The notes under the pieces are model-generated. The model had not been told where the DNA came from. It made no database searches and worked only from the letters and a program-made list of their open reading frames with translations. Shown here piece by piece: positions 8,052-16,508 of a stretch of DNA of 42,383 nucleotides (its first letter is position 1; each line of letters begins with the position of its first letter). The translations under genes and the position numbers were made by a program. Source of the stretch: Phenylobacterium sp. (lineage in GTDB: Bacteria; Pseudomonadota; Alphaproteobacteria; Caulobacterales; Caulobacteraceae); NCBI RefSeq assembly GCF_024508875.1, contig NZ_JANINU010000097.1:1-42383 (forward strand), given 5' to 3'.

Positions 8052-9470
8052 ATGTTCCTCACCAAGGTGTTGCAGACCGTGTGGGCCCGGCGCGCCATCG
8101 TGCTGGTGGCGATGCTGAGCACGCTGGCGGGCGGCGTGGTGGTCTGGAAGACCCTGCCGCCCCGCTATGCCGCCAAGTCCCGCGTCATGCTCGAGGTTGT
8201 GAAGCCGGATCCGCTCACGGGCCAGGTGCTGACGTCCGACACGGCGGCAGCCTATGTCCGAACCCAGATCGAGCTGATCCGCGACTATGAGGTGGCCGGG
8301 CGGGTCGTCGACGAGCTGGGCTGGCTCGAGAACCCCGAATTCCAGGCCGCGTACGACACGCGGACCGACGGCACGGACATGGACATCCGCCGCTGGGCGG
8401 CGCAGCCGATCATGTCGGGCACCTACGCGACCATGGTGCCTGACAGCAATATGCTGGAGATCAGCTTCCGCTCGACCGTTCCGCAGAACGCCCGCGTCGT
8501 CGCCGACGCCGTGCGGCGGGCCTACATCGAGGCGACGATCGCACGGCGCCAGGCGGGCAACATCGCCACCTCGCAGTGGTACGCGCAGCAGGCCGAGAAG
8601 ACGAAGGCCGCCCTGGCTAAGCTCGAGGATACCAAGACCGAACTCCAGCGGCGCACCGGCGTCGTGATCCAGGCGCGCGGCCGCGACATGGAATCCGACA
8701 TCCTGCGTTCGGTGGCGTCCGTCACCAGCCGCCCGGTGGCGGCCGCCGATCCCGTGCCGCTGCGCGCGAACCAGCAACTGGCCGAACTCGACTCCCAGAT
8801 TTCGCAACTCTCGCGGACGCTCGGCCCCAACAACCCGACGTTCCAGGAGGCGCAACGCCGCCGGGCGGCCCTGGCCGCGACGGCCGCGGCGGAGAGCGAG
8901 GACGCCCGCGCCAGCGCCGGGCGCGTCGACATCCAGGCTCGCGCCTATATCAACCAGCTCGGCGCCCAGACGGCGAAGGTGGTGTCGCAGCGCGATGCCC
9001 TGGCCCAGGCCCAGGCCCTGCAGGACGAGATCGACCTGATGCGGGCTCAGTACGAGTCCGAAACAGCGCGGTCGGCCAAGCTGCGTGGCGACGCCGAGAT
9101 CGCGGCGACCGGCATCACACCCGTGGGTGAAACGAGCCTGCCCGGCGCTCCGGAATTTCCGAATCCGCCGCTGATCGTGGGCGGCTGCATCGTGCTGGGC
9201 GGCGGGCTGGGCGGGCTGCTCGCGCTTCTGACCGAGCTCCTGGGCCGCAAGGTTCGGTCGACCGACGACCTCGAAGGCGCGACGCGCGCACCGGTCCTCG
9301 CGAACCTGCCCGCGCCGCCGCGGCAGCGCCGTGCAAAGGTCGCGAAGGAACGTCGGCGCCAAGCGCGCCGCGTCAAGCCGGCCAAGGCGACGAAGCCATC
9401 GAAGCCGGCCAGGCCCGCCAAGGCGGCGCGGGTCGCCGCCGGCGAGGCGCAGCCCGGAGAGGCCCGTTGA
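8052..9470 (+). CDS. Wzz/GumC-like polysaccharide chain-length determinant (copy 1)
   Basis: A 472-residue inner-membrane co-polymerase. An N-terminal Wzz domain follows a transmembrane helix at about 16-35, with the motif AAKSRVMLEVVKPDPLTGQVL just outside it. The periplasmic part is a long helical coiled coil (about 150-350). A second transmembrane helix (LIVGGCIVLGGGLGGLLALL, about 375-395) is preceded by the Pro-rich PEFPNPP motif. It ends in an unusual Lys/Arg/Ala/Pro-rich tail of about 60 residues. Family role: controls polymer length and couples the polymerase to outer-membrane export. It overlaps the CpsD-like gene by four bases and is clearly paralogous to 15156-16508. Confidence 0.85.
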   Translation: MFLTKVLQTVWARRAIVLVAMLSTLAGGVVVWKTLPPRYAAKSRVMLEVVKPDPLTGQVLTSDTAAAYVRTQIELIRDYEVAGRVVDELGWLENPEFQAAYDTRTDGTDMDIRRWAAQPIMSGTYATMVPDSNMLEISFRSTVPQNARVVADAVRRAYIEATIARRQAGNIATSQWYAQQAEKTKAALAKLEDTKTELQRRTGVVIQARGRDMESDILRSVASVTSRPVAAADPVPLRANQQLAELDSQISQLSRTLGPNNPTFQEAQRRRAALAATAAAESEDARASAGRVDIQARAYINQLGAQTAKVVSQRDALAQAQALQDEIDLMRAQYESETARSAKLRGDAEIAATGITPVGETSLPGAPEFPNPPLIVGGCIVLGGGLGGLLALLTELLGRKVRSTDDLEGATRAPVLANLPAPPRQRRAKVAKERRRQARRVKPAKATKPSKPARPAKAARVAAGEAQPGEAR

Positions 9471-10120
9471 GGTTGGGTCGCTGGGGCGCCTCCGCGCCGG
9501 ACGTCGCCGATCGCCTGGACCATCCGCGCGCCGGACTGGGCGAGGATGCGGTCGATCACCTCTCGCACGAGGTGATCCGCCGGCTGGTCAGCCGCGGGCG
9601 GCGCGGGCTCACGGTGGCGGGCGTCACGGACGGCGTAGGCGTGACCACGACCGCGACGGAGCTGGTCCGCGCGCTGAGCCGGCTGGACGTCTCGACGTTG
9701 CTGATCGACGCAGACCTGCAGCGTCCCGCCGCGGGCGCGCGGCTCCAGGCCGAGTGGGCCGGCCCCGGTCTCGCGGAAGTGCTACGCGGCGAGGTCGATT
9801 TCAACGAGGCGCTGGATCTGACCGGCGAGCGGAACCTCGCGGTGCTGCATGCGGGTCACGCGGGAAGCGACGGCGAGGCGCGGATCTTCTCACGCGCCTT
9901 CGACGAGATGCTGGAGCTGAGCCTGCGCCGCTTCCAGATCACGGTGGTGGACGCGCCCCCGGCCAACCGTTCGACGACGGCTTTCCACGTGGCGAGGGCG
10001 ACCGGCTATTGCCTGCTGGTGGCCCGCCGCCACATCAGCTTCGCCCAGGACTTGTCTCTCTTCGCAGACCAGATGCGGCAGGTTGGAGCTGAGGTCTTGG
10101 GGAGCGTGCTGACCGGCTGA
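9467..10120 (+). CDS. CpsD/BY-kinase-like P-loop partner with degenerate Walker A (copy 1)
   Basis: A 217-residue cytoplasmic protein starting at TTG 9467, overlapping the stop of the Wzz-like gene by four bases. It has the MinD/CpsD fold order: a P-loop region, Walker A' (STLLIDADLQRP) and Walker B (ITVVDAPPAN). The P-loop reads DGVGVTTTA where kinases have GEGKSTTA, so the nucleotide-binding lysine is replaced by Val. There is no C-terminal tyrosine cluster, the usual site of autophosphorylation. Family role: tyrosine autokinase controlling Wzz and polymer assembly; this copy is probably a pseudokinase or structural partner. The last 86 bases overlap the convergent wzy-type gene. Confidence 0.78.
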   Translation: MRLGRWGASAPDVADRLDHPRAGLGEDAVDHLSHEVIRRLVSRGRRGLTVAGVTDGVGVTTTATELVRALSRLDVSTLLIDADLQRPAAGARLQAEWAGPGLAEVLRGEVDFNEALDLTGERNLAVLHAGHAGSDGEARIFSRAFDEMLELSLRRFQITVVDAPPANRSTTAFHVARATGYCLLVARRHISFAQDLSLFADQMRQVGAEVLGSVLTG

Positions 10121-11729
10121 GCCGGCGCGCGGCGGGGGCGGTGGCCTCGGCCCCCTGCGCGGCATCGGCGCGACGGCACAGGGCCACCACGGCGCCCAGG
10201 ATCATGAAGGCGAGCGGGTGGTTGTCGTCCTGGCTGAACACGGACTTGATGACGATGAAGTCGATGAGGCAGATCGACAGCGGCATCAGCAGTTGCAGCT
10301 CGTCGTCGACATTGCCACGCGCGATCGTCCGTGCGCCGATCCACGCGCCGCGGGCGAACATCCCATAGTAGAGGATGAAGCCGATCACCCCATACTCCAG
10401 CAGGATCGACAGGAAATAGGAGTCGATCGTCTGAATGCCGTCGGGGCCGACGTAGTTGAGTACGTTGCCGGACTGGCCGAGACCGTGGCCCCATGGATGC
10501 TTCAGGATCTTGGGGATGCCGATGTTCCACTGCTCGATGCGGCTCTGGTCGCTCGAAGCCTGGGCGCCGTTCCCCCAGAATTTCGCGCGCAGACGCCCGA
10601 TGGCGAAGGTCGCGGCGACGCCGACACAGAAGATCGCCGGATAGGAGAGGACGATCGCGGGCGCGATGATGCTGCCCTTGTTGCGCCGCCACTGCAGGAG
10701 GGCCCAGAACAGCAGGTAGAGCAGCATCGACAGCAGGCTGGAGATCAGGCCGAGGCGGGAGTCGGTTTCCAGCACGACGTAGAGCGCCAGCATCAGATAC
10801 GCGCCGGCGAAGATGCGCGGGCCGTTGGTCTTCGACGTGAGGATGAGGTGCACCGCGAACGGCGCGACCAGGCCCAGGAATTCGGCCAAGCCGAGCGGCG
10901 TGCCATAGGTGCCCTGCACGCGGTACTTGCCCGTCGCCGCACGCGACAGTCCGGACAGGGCGCGTAGCACCGCCTCGTCCTCGATCTTGAGGATGGACGG
11001 GATGTGGTTCGACCACACGACGTGGTGGATCCGGGATTCATAGGCGCCGACGATGCAGACGACCGTCGCCATGGAGATGAAGAACCACATCCAGCGGCGG
11101 GCGAACCCCGGGCGGCTGAACAGCACCAGCGAGACGAAGAAGATGCAGAACCAGTTCGTCACGGCGACGATGTATCGGCTCGCGGACGGGCCTATGGAGA
11201 CCGAGTAGCCGACGGAGAGGGTCACCAGCACGAAGAAGGCGATCAGCATCCGCGAGATCCACGGATCGTAGCTGAAGATGTCGATAACGCGCCGTCTGAA
11301 CTGGTCGGACACCGACAGGCAGACCAGCATCACGAACAGCAACGGCAGACCTGTGAGCCGCAGGAGCGTGATCCACGGCAGACCCGGCAATGCGATGGCG
11401 AGGTAGTTGGGCCAGACGAAGAGGGCTGCGAAGAACGCGATGTAGAGCGGCTGCAGCGCCTTGGTGGGAGCGTAGTCGCCCGAGGGAAGCGCCCAGATGA
11501 CCAGCACCGCCAGGAGCGCGAGCGGGATCGCGAAGGGCACCATCAGGAACGGCGCGAACCGCGCGTAGCCGAACCCGTAGGCAAAACACAGCACGGCAAG
11601 GCCCGCGTAGACCGCCAGCTTGGCCCAGCGGTTCATGCGCCGCTGGCGGTAGAACGGCAGCACCGGCGGCTCGGGCTCGGCGGGAACGACCGGGGCGGGC
11701 GCGCTTCGGGGGCTGAACAGCTTGGGCAT
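10035..11729 (-). CDS. O-antigen polymerase/ligase family (Wzy_C) membrane protein
   Basis: A 564-residue polytopic inner-membrane protein with about 11 hydrophobic segments spread over residues 25-490. The Wzy_C-type periplasmic loop is visible: SRIEQWNIGIPKILKHPW, then GHGLGQSGN and DSYFLSILLEYGVIG. Such proteins polymerise lipid-linked repeat units in the periplasm or ligate glycans. With a flippase, Wzz and Wza homologues in the same locus, polymerisation is the likelier role. It begins 42 bases after the glycosyltransferase stop on the same strand, so the two form an operon. The basic C-terminal tail (about 45 residues) is read through an 86-base overlap with the CpsD-like gene and may be less conserved. 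Confidence 0.83.
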   Translation of the reverse strand: MPKLFSPRSAPAPVVPAEPEPPVLPFYRQRRMNRWAKLAVYAGLAVLCFAYGFGYARFAPFLMVPFAIPLALLAVLVIWALPSGDYAPTKALQPLYIAFFAALFVWPNYLAIALPGLPWITLLRLTGLPLLFVMLVCLSVSDQFRRRVIDIFSYDPWISRMLIAFFVLVTLSVGYSVSIGPSASRYIVAVTNWFCIFFVSLVLFSRPGFARRWMWFFISMATVVCIVGAYESRIHHVVWSNHIPSILKIEDEAVLRALSGLSRAATGKYRVQGTYGTPLGLAEFLGLVAPFAVHLILTSKTNGPRIFAGAYLMLALYVVLETDSRLGLISSLLSMLLYLLFWALLQWRRNKGSIIAPAIVLSYPAIFCVGVAATFAIGRLRAKFWGNGAQASSDQSRIEQWNIGIPKILKHPWGHGLGQSGNVLNYVGPDGIQTIDSYFLSILLEYGVIGFILYYGMFARGAWIGARTIARGNVDDELQLLMPLSICLIDFIVIKSVFSQDDNHPLAFMILGAVVALCRRADAAQGAEATAPAARRLSRSARSPRPQLQPAASGLRRETSPGRS

Positions 11730-11771
11730 CGTCTTTCCGGGCTCGCGCAGTGTCCGGATGGATACGCGCGA

Positions 11772-12848
11772 CTAGGGCTTCGCGCCAGACGAGCGTTTGT
11801 CCGCCAGAGCGTCGAGGATCGACGTCAGGTGGGCCGTCAGGGCGGCCGGCTCGGTGGTGGCCACCACGCGATCCAGCGTCCGAGCTTCGCGCACGGCGGT
11901 TTCCAGTTCCTCAACCGTCTCGGCGCTGGCGATCAGGCCGCGGGCCACGAACGCGCCGACGATCTCCTCCTGGTGGTTGTCGTAGTGCTCGCCTCGCGCC
12001 TCCATGCGCGGCATCGCGATGACCCGGCAACCCTGCTGCAGGGCTGTGATCAGCGAGCCGGTGCCGCCGTGGCAAACTACGGTCGCAGCCTTCGCCTGGA
12101 TCTCGCCCACCTGATCGAAGCTCAGGCTCTCCACCAGTTCGATCCCGTCGATCGGCGGGACCTTCACGCCGGTCTGCATGATCACCCGCTCGGTGATCGT
12201 TCCTCGCCGCTTAGCCTCGGCGACCGAGTTCACCAGCCGCTCGAAGGGCAGGGTGGCGCCCACCGTTGCGAACAGCAGCGGCTCCTTCGGCGGCGGCTGG
12301 CGGTCCAGCACCTTGAAGGGGTCGAAGACCTTGGCCTTCGGATAGAACGTCGCCAGCTTCGGGGACTGCACGATCATCTCGTGCGCGAGCGGCGCGGCGA
12401 GCCTGCCGAATAGCGATGGCTTCTCGAACCGGGCGAAGGATTCGACGACGATCACGCGCACGCCGAACAGCCGCGCCCAGACCACCGCGAAGTACACCGC
12501 GCCCGCCCCGGTGCTTATGATCACGTCCGGCTTTTCGCGCAGCAGGATGGCGGCGCTTTGCCAGATGCTCTTCAGCGCGCGGCCGAAAACCGGCAACGGA
12601 TTGCCCTTCTTCACCTGCCCCCAGGCGACGTGCGGGATGAAGTAGGTGCGGTGCTGGTCCTTTAGCGAGCGGCCCAGCGCGGTGTCCTCGGTAAGGAAAA
12701 AGTAGTCAAAACGGGACCACACACCCTTGAGGTCGAGGAGTTGCCGCACATGACCGCCGCCCGACGCGGCCAGGCAGATCTTGAGCGCGCCGCGTGCGCC
12801 GCGGCCTCCCGTGGCGTGTTCGGCGCCAGCACTCGCGCTCGCTTGCAT
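11772..12848 (-). CDS. Alg14/Alg13-like fused glycosyltransferase (GT28 type)
   Basis: A 358-residue enzyme. The start is set at the ATG at 12848, preceded by GGGGAGA; upstream in-frame codons read as low-complexity Arg/Gly and are probably not translated. The N-terminal half resembles Alg14/PssD: SGGGH at 29-33, then DVIISTGAGAVYF and EKPSLFGRL. The C-terminal half resembles Alg13/PssE: LFATVGATLPFERLV and VVCHGGTGSLITALQQGCRVI, the nucleotide-sugar binding region. In yeast and many bacteria these two halves are separate subunits; here they are one chain. It probably adds the second sugar (GlcNAc, GlcA or similar) to the lipid-linked acceptor at the inner membrane. It is co-transcribed with the downstream wzy-type gene. 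Confidence 0.8.
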   Translation of the reverse strand: MQASASAGAEHATGGRGARGALKICLAASGGGHVRQLLDLKGVWSRFDYFFLTEDTALGRSLKDQHRTYFIPHVAWGQVKKGNPLPVFGRALKSIWQSAAILLREKPDVIISTGAGAVYFAVVWARLFGVRVIVVESFARFEKPSLFGRLAAPLAHEMIVQSPKLATFYPKAKVFDPFKVLDRQPPPKEPLLFATVGATLPFERLVNSVAEAKRRGTITERVIMQTGVKVPPIDGIELVESLSFDQVGEIQAKAATVVCHGGTGSLITALQQGCRVIAMPRMEARGEHYDNHQEEIVGAFVARGLIASAETVEELETAVREARTLDRVVATTEPAALTAHLTSILDALADKRSSGAKP

Positions 12849-13055
12849 GTCGTCTCCCCTACCGGCCCGGGCAAACCCGCGGCCGCTGCGCCCTGTCTGC
12901 GGACGCGGGCACGAATAACCGAGTCGCCCTGCCAAACCATGAAGCGCCTCGGAGACAAGGGGGCAGGGCGCGCAACCGCCCCGGCGGCGCTTTCCATCGA
13001 TTGGCGCCTGCTGCTATGCATCGGACGCAATTCCAGAAACACATCGCAGGGTCGA

Positions 13056-14276
13056 ATGCGTCGAGTCCGGATACTTCTGCTGACGCTTCTCGGCTCCGCG
13101 TCCTGCGCGTCGGCCTTCGCCCAGGAATTGCCGCAGGTGACCCCGAAGCGGCAGCTCGACCTCGGCGTGCGCGGAACCGTGACGTACGACACCAACGTCG
13201 CCCGCGGCAACGACGACATCGCCCGTCAGCGCAACCTACGTCCCGAGGATACGCTGTTCAACGCGTCGGGCACCGTCGATTTCGTGCAGCCGCTGGGTAA
13301 GCAAGCCCTCTTCCTCAAGGGCGCTGCCGGATACACGTTCTATCGCAAGAACACCAAGCTGGACACGCGGACGGCCGACATCTCCGGCGGCGCGGTGAAG
13401 ATGTTCGGCGCCTCGTGTCGGGCCCTGGCCTACGGCGGCTATTCGGCCGATCAGGCGCAGCTCGAGGACATCATCGGCGACATCGTCAAGAACCTCCAGG
13501 AGCGGACGAACTACGCGGCCGCACTGGAGTGCCAGCCGACGAGCGGCTTCGGGATGGTGCTGTCGGCCCAGAGCGAGAAGACGACCAATTCGGCGGTCCG
13601 GCAGAAGACCCAGAACGCCACCACCGACAGCGCGACTGCGGTCCTGGCCTATACCCGACCGTCGCTGGGCACGTTGCGCGTGATCGCCAACTTCGCCCAG
13701 ACCAAGTTCCCCAATCGCGATCCGATGACGCTCGCGCTGGGCGACCGGCTGGACGTCACCAGCTACGGCGTGTCCTACGAGCGCAAGTTCGGCACGCGGA
13801 TCGAAACCCAGGCGACCGCCCAGCGCACGCTGATCAAGCGCAACGCGGCGCCCGTGGGCGTGCCGCTCAAGACGAACGCCACCACCTACGACGCGGCGAT
13901 CACCTACCATTTCGGCACTCGCCTGGACCTGAAGCTGACGGGCAATCGCAGTGTCACGCCGTCAAACCGGATCGGCCAGCTCTACGACCTGAACCGGGAC
14001 TGGGGCATCTCCGCCAACTACAAGCTCGGGACCCGGATGGAGCTCGAGGGCGGCTACCGCAACGAGCGGACGACCTCCAAGGGCGACGGCACCGCCATAT
14101 TGGGGCCAATCTTAACGAACTCCGTGAATGATGTGGTCTACGGCGCGATCCGCTACCGGAGGACGCAAGGCGCAGGTATTTCGCTCGAAGTGCGTCAGGA
14201 GGAGCGCGAGACAAACCTTCCGGCCTTCGACTACAGTAACACGGCGGTGTCGCTCTCCGTCGACGTCCCCTTCTGA
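13056..14276 (+). CDS. Outer-membrane beta-barrel protein of the EPS locus
   Basis: A 406-residue secreted protein. ATG 13056 is chosen because it gives a clean signal peptide (MRRVRILLLTLLGSASC, cleavage near AFA at residue 22) and has GCAGGG upstream; the frame is open earlier but overlaps the divergent glycosyltransferase promoter. The mature part has alternating hydrophobic/polar beta strands typical of a BBP2-like barrel. It ends in a strand with terminal Phe (SLSVDVPF), a good outer-membrane insertion signal. Proteins like this sit next to Wza homologues in exosortase-type loci and probably help the polymer across the outer membrane. It heads the rightward run of wza-like, wzz-like, kinase-like, exosortase and epsI genes. 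Confidence 0.75.
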   Translation: MRRVRILLLTLLGSASCASAFAQELPQVTPKRQLDLGVRGTVTYDTNVARGNDDIARQRNLRPEDTLFNASGTVDFVQPLGKQALFLKGAAGYTFYRKNTKLDTRTADISGGAVKMFGASCRALAYGGYSADQAQLEDIIGDIVKNLQERTNYAAALECQPTSGFGMVLSAQSEKTTNSAVRQKTQNATTDSATAVLAYTRPSLGTLRVIANFAQTKFPNRDPMTLALGDRLDVTSYGVSYERKFGTRIETQATAQRTLIKRNAAPVGVPLKTNATTYDAAITYHFGTRLDLKLTGNRSVTPSNRIGQLYDLNRDWGISANYKLGTRMELEGGYRNERTTSKGDGTAILGPILTNSVNDVVYGAIRYRRTQGAGISLEVRQEERETNLPAFDYSNTAVSLSVDVPF

Positions 14277-14294
14277 AGCTTCAAGAAAGTGGCC

Positions 14295-15134
14295 ATGCGC
14301 GCGAAAACCAACAGCATCTTCCTCGCGGCCGCCGCCTGCGCCGCGGTTGTCTACGGTCCGATCGCCTCGGCGCAGACCCCGCCTGCGAGCGCCGCGATCC
14401 AGAGCGCGCCGCCGGCGTCGGACGCGCCCGCTGGCGATACGGGCTATGTGCTGGGCCGTGACGACGTGGTCGAGGTGACCCTCGTGGGCCGGACCGACTT
14501 CGGCGGCCGGGCCCGCGTGCAGGCGGACGGCACGATCCAGCTTCCGCTGATCGGCCGCCTGCTGGCCGCGGACAAGACCACGGCCGAGGTCGCCGACTCC
14601 GTGCGCACCGCCTTGAAGAACGGGGGCTTCTTCGCCGACCCGATCGTGAGCGTCGAAGTCGTCGCCTTTGCCAGCCGCTACGTGACGGTCCTGGGCGCGG
14701 TCGGTTCGCCCGGCCTCGTGCCGATGAACCGCCCCTATCGCATGTCCGAGATCCTGGCCCGCGTGGGCAGCGTCCGCGCCGACGCGGCCGACTATCTGGT
14801 CCTGCGCACCGAGAAGGGCGAAGAGAAGCGCCTCCTGATCAAGGATCTGGCGACCGGCGACCTGCAGGCGGACCCCTACGTGTCGCCCGGCGACAAGATC
14901 TTCGCGCCGCTGGCCGACCAGTTCTTCATCTACGGCGCCGTCCAAGGCCCCGGCGCCTTCGCGTTGACCACGGACATGACCGTGCGGCAGGCGATCGCCC
15001 GCGCGGGCGGCCTGACGGAATCCGGTTCGGACAAGAAGGTCGCCGCCACCCGCGGCGGCAAGAAGGTCAAGCTCAAGCTGGACGACAAGCTGCAGGCCGG
15101 CGACGTCCTCGTGGTCGGCGAGCGGCTGTTCTAG
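14295..15134 (+). CDS. Polysaccharide export protein (Wza/GumB-like, Poly_export plus SLBB)
   Basis: A 279-residue outer-membrane export protein. The ATG at 14295 is preferred over GTG 14289. It has a signal peptide ending at ASA|Q (residue 26), so it is probably not a lipoprotein; a Cys at 15 lies in the hydrophobic core without a good lipobox. The Poly_export domain starts at YVLGRDDVVEVTLVGR (about 51) with DGTIQLPLIGRL. Two SLBB-type segments follow (YVTVLGAVGSPGLVPM and FFIYGAVQGPGAFAL). It lacks the long helical C-terminus of E. coli Wza, as GumB-type proteins do, so the neighbouring beta-barrel may supply the pore. It lies 18 bases after that gene. Confidence 0.88.
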   Translation: MRAKTNSIFLAAAACAAVVYGPIASAQTPPASAAIQSAPPASDAPAGDTGYVLGRDDVVEVTLVGRTDFGGRARVQADGTIQLPLIGRLLAADKTTAEVADSVRTALKNGGFFADPIVSVEVVAFASRYVTVLGAVGSPGLVPMNRPYRMSEILARVGSVRADAADYLVLRTEKGEEKRLLIKDLATGDLQADPYVSPGDKIFAPLADQFFIYGAVQGPGAFALTTDMTVRQAIARAGGLTESGSDKKVAATRGGKKVKLKLDDKLQAGDVLVVGERLF

Positions 15135-15155
15135 GACGAGAAGAGGGCCCCGGTC

Positions 15156-16508
15156 GTGAGTATCCTCCAGTTTGCCCGCATCCTGTGGGCGCGGCGCATG
15201 ATCATCTTCCTCGTGCCCGTCGTCCTGGCGGTGATCGCGACCGCCGCCGTCTTCGCGCTGACGCCGAAGTACGAGGCGAAGTCGCGCGTGATGCTCGACG
15301 TGATCAAGCCCGACCCGGTGACCGGCCAGGTGCTGTCGTCGCCGTTCCTGCGCGCGTACATCCAGACGCAGACCGAGCTGATCAAGGACGACGCCATGTC
15401 GGCGCGCGTCATCCAGCCGCTCAACCTGCAGAACGACTCCGACCTTCAGGAGGGCTACGCCAAGCGCAAGGCGGACGAGGCCGAGGACAACTTCACGACC
15501 TGGGCCTCGCGCGCGATGGCCAAGAACGTCGAAGCGCACCTCATCGAAGGCAGCAACATCATCGAGATCGCCTACACCGACAAGGATCCCGACCGGGCGC
15601 GCGACGTGGCCAACGCCCTGGCCAAGGTTTACATCGACGCCAACTTGCAGGATCGCCGTGAAGGCGCGCGCCGCAACGCCGACTGGTACGACGCGCAGGC
15701 GAACAAGGCCCGCGAGCAGTTGCTGGCCGCGGAGGGCGCCAAGTCGGCGTTCGAGCGCGAGACCGGCCTGGTCCTGCAGGACGACAAGGTCGACATCGAC
15801 AGCGCCCGTCTGGCGGCGCTGGCGTCGGCGGCCGCGGCCCCCATCATCACTGCGCCCTCCGGCCAGTCGGCCTCCTCGGCCGCCCTCGAGCTGGCTCAGC
15901 TCGACTCGGCGATCGCGCAGGCGTCGAAGACCCTTGGCCCGAACCACCCGGACCTGATCGCCATGCGGCGCAAGCACGAGGTGCTGAGCGCACAGGTCGA
16001 CCAGGAACGCCAGGCCCAGAACGCGGCGGCCACCGCGACGATCAGCGCCAGCCGCGTCACCCAGGGGATGCTGGAGGCGCAGAAGGCCAAGGTCATGGCC
16101 CAGCGCGACAAGGTCGAGAAGCTGCGCCTCATGCAGGACGAAATCGACGTCCGGCGCGAGCAACTCAACAAGGCCTCGGCCCGCGCGGCCGAGCTGCGCC
16201 AGGAAGCCGACGTGGCCGCCACCGCGGTCTCGCTGCTCGGCGATGCGCTGAAGCCCGACAGTCCGAAGTTCCCGAACAAGCCGCTGTTCATCGGCGGCGC
16301 CCTGGGCGGCGGCCTGGCCATGGGCCTCGGCATCGCGATCCTGCTCGAGATCGTGCAGCGCCGTGTGCGCAGCGCCGACGACCTGCGCGCCGCCCTGGGC
16401 GTGCCGGTGCTGACCATCATCTCCGACCATAGCGTCAAGAAGACCCGCCGCCCGCGGCTGGCCGCGCTCAAGCGCGCCCGTATCCACACCGAAGTAGGCT
16501 CCGCATGA
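15156..16508 (+). CDS. Wzz/GumC-like polysaccharide chain-length determinant (copy 2)
   Basis: A 450-residue inner-membrane protein starting at GTG 15156. Transmembrane helices lie near 13-35 and about 375-400 (LFIGGALGGGLAMGLGIAI). The motif EAKSRVMLDVIKPDPVTGQVL and the PKFPNKP segment before the second helix match copy 1 almost residue for residue. The periplasmic region is a long coiled coil (about 160-350). It sets or scaffolds polymer length at the inner membrane and contacts the export protein encoded just upstream. It lacks the basic tail of copy 1. It overlaps the next gene by four bases (ATGA). Confidence 0.87.
   Translation: MSILQFARILWARRMIIFLVPVVLAVIATAAVFALTPKYEAKSRVMLDVIKPDPVTGQVLSSPFLRAYIQTQTELIKDDAMSARVIQPLNLQNDSDLQEGYAKRKADEAEDNFTTWASRAMAKNVEAHLIEGSNIIEIAYTDKDPDRARDVANALAKVYIDANLQDRREGARRNADWYDAQANKAREQLLAAEGAKSAFERETGLVLQDDKVDIDSARLAALASAAAAPIITAPSGQSASSAALELAQLDSAIAQASKTLGPNHPDLIAMRRKHEVLSAQVDQERQAQNAAATATISASRVTQGMLEAQKAKVMAQRDKVEKLRLMQDEIDVRREQLNKASARAAELRQEADVAATAVSLLGDALKPDSPKFPNKPLFIGGALGGGLAMGLGIAILLEIVQRRVRSADDLRAALGVPVLTIISDHSVKKTRRPRLAALKRARIHTEVGSA

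Noticed and set aside
13001..13020. TTGGCGC and GCTATGCA as a promoter for the outer-membrane barrel gene
   Set aside because: Both boxes resemble Caulobacter consensus elements but the spacing is 5 bases instead of 10-14.
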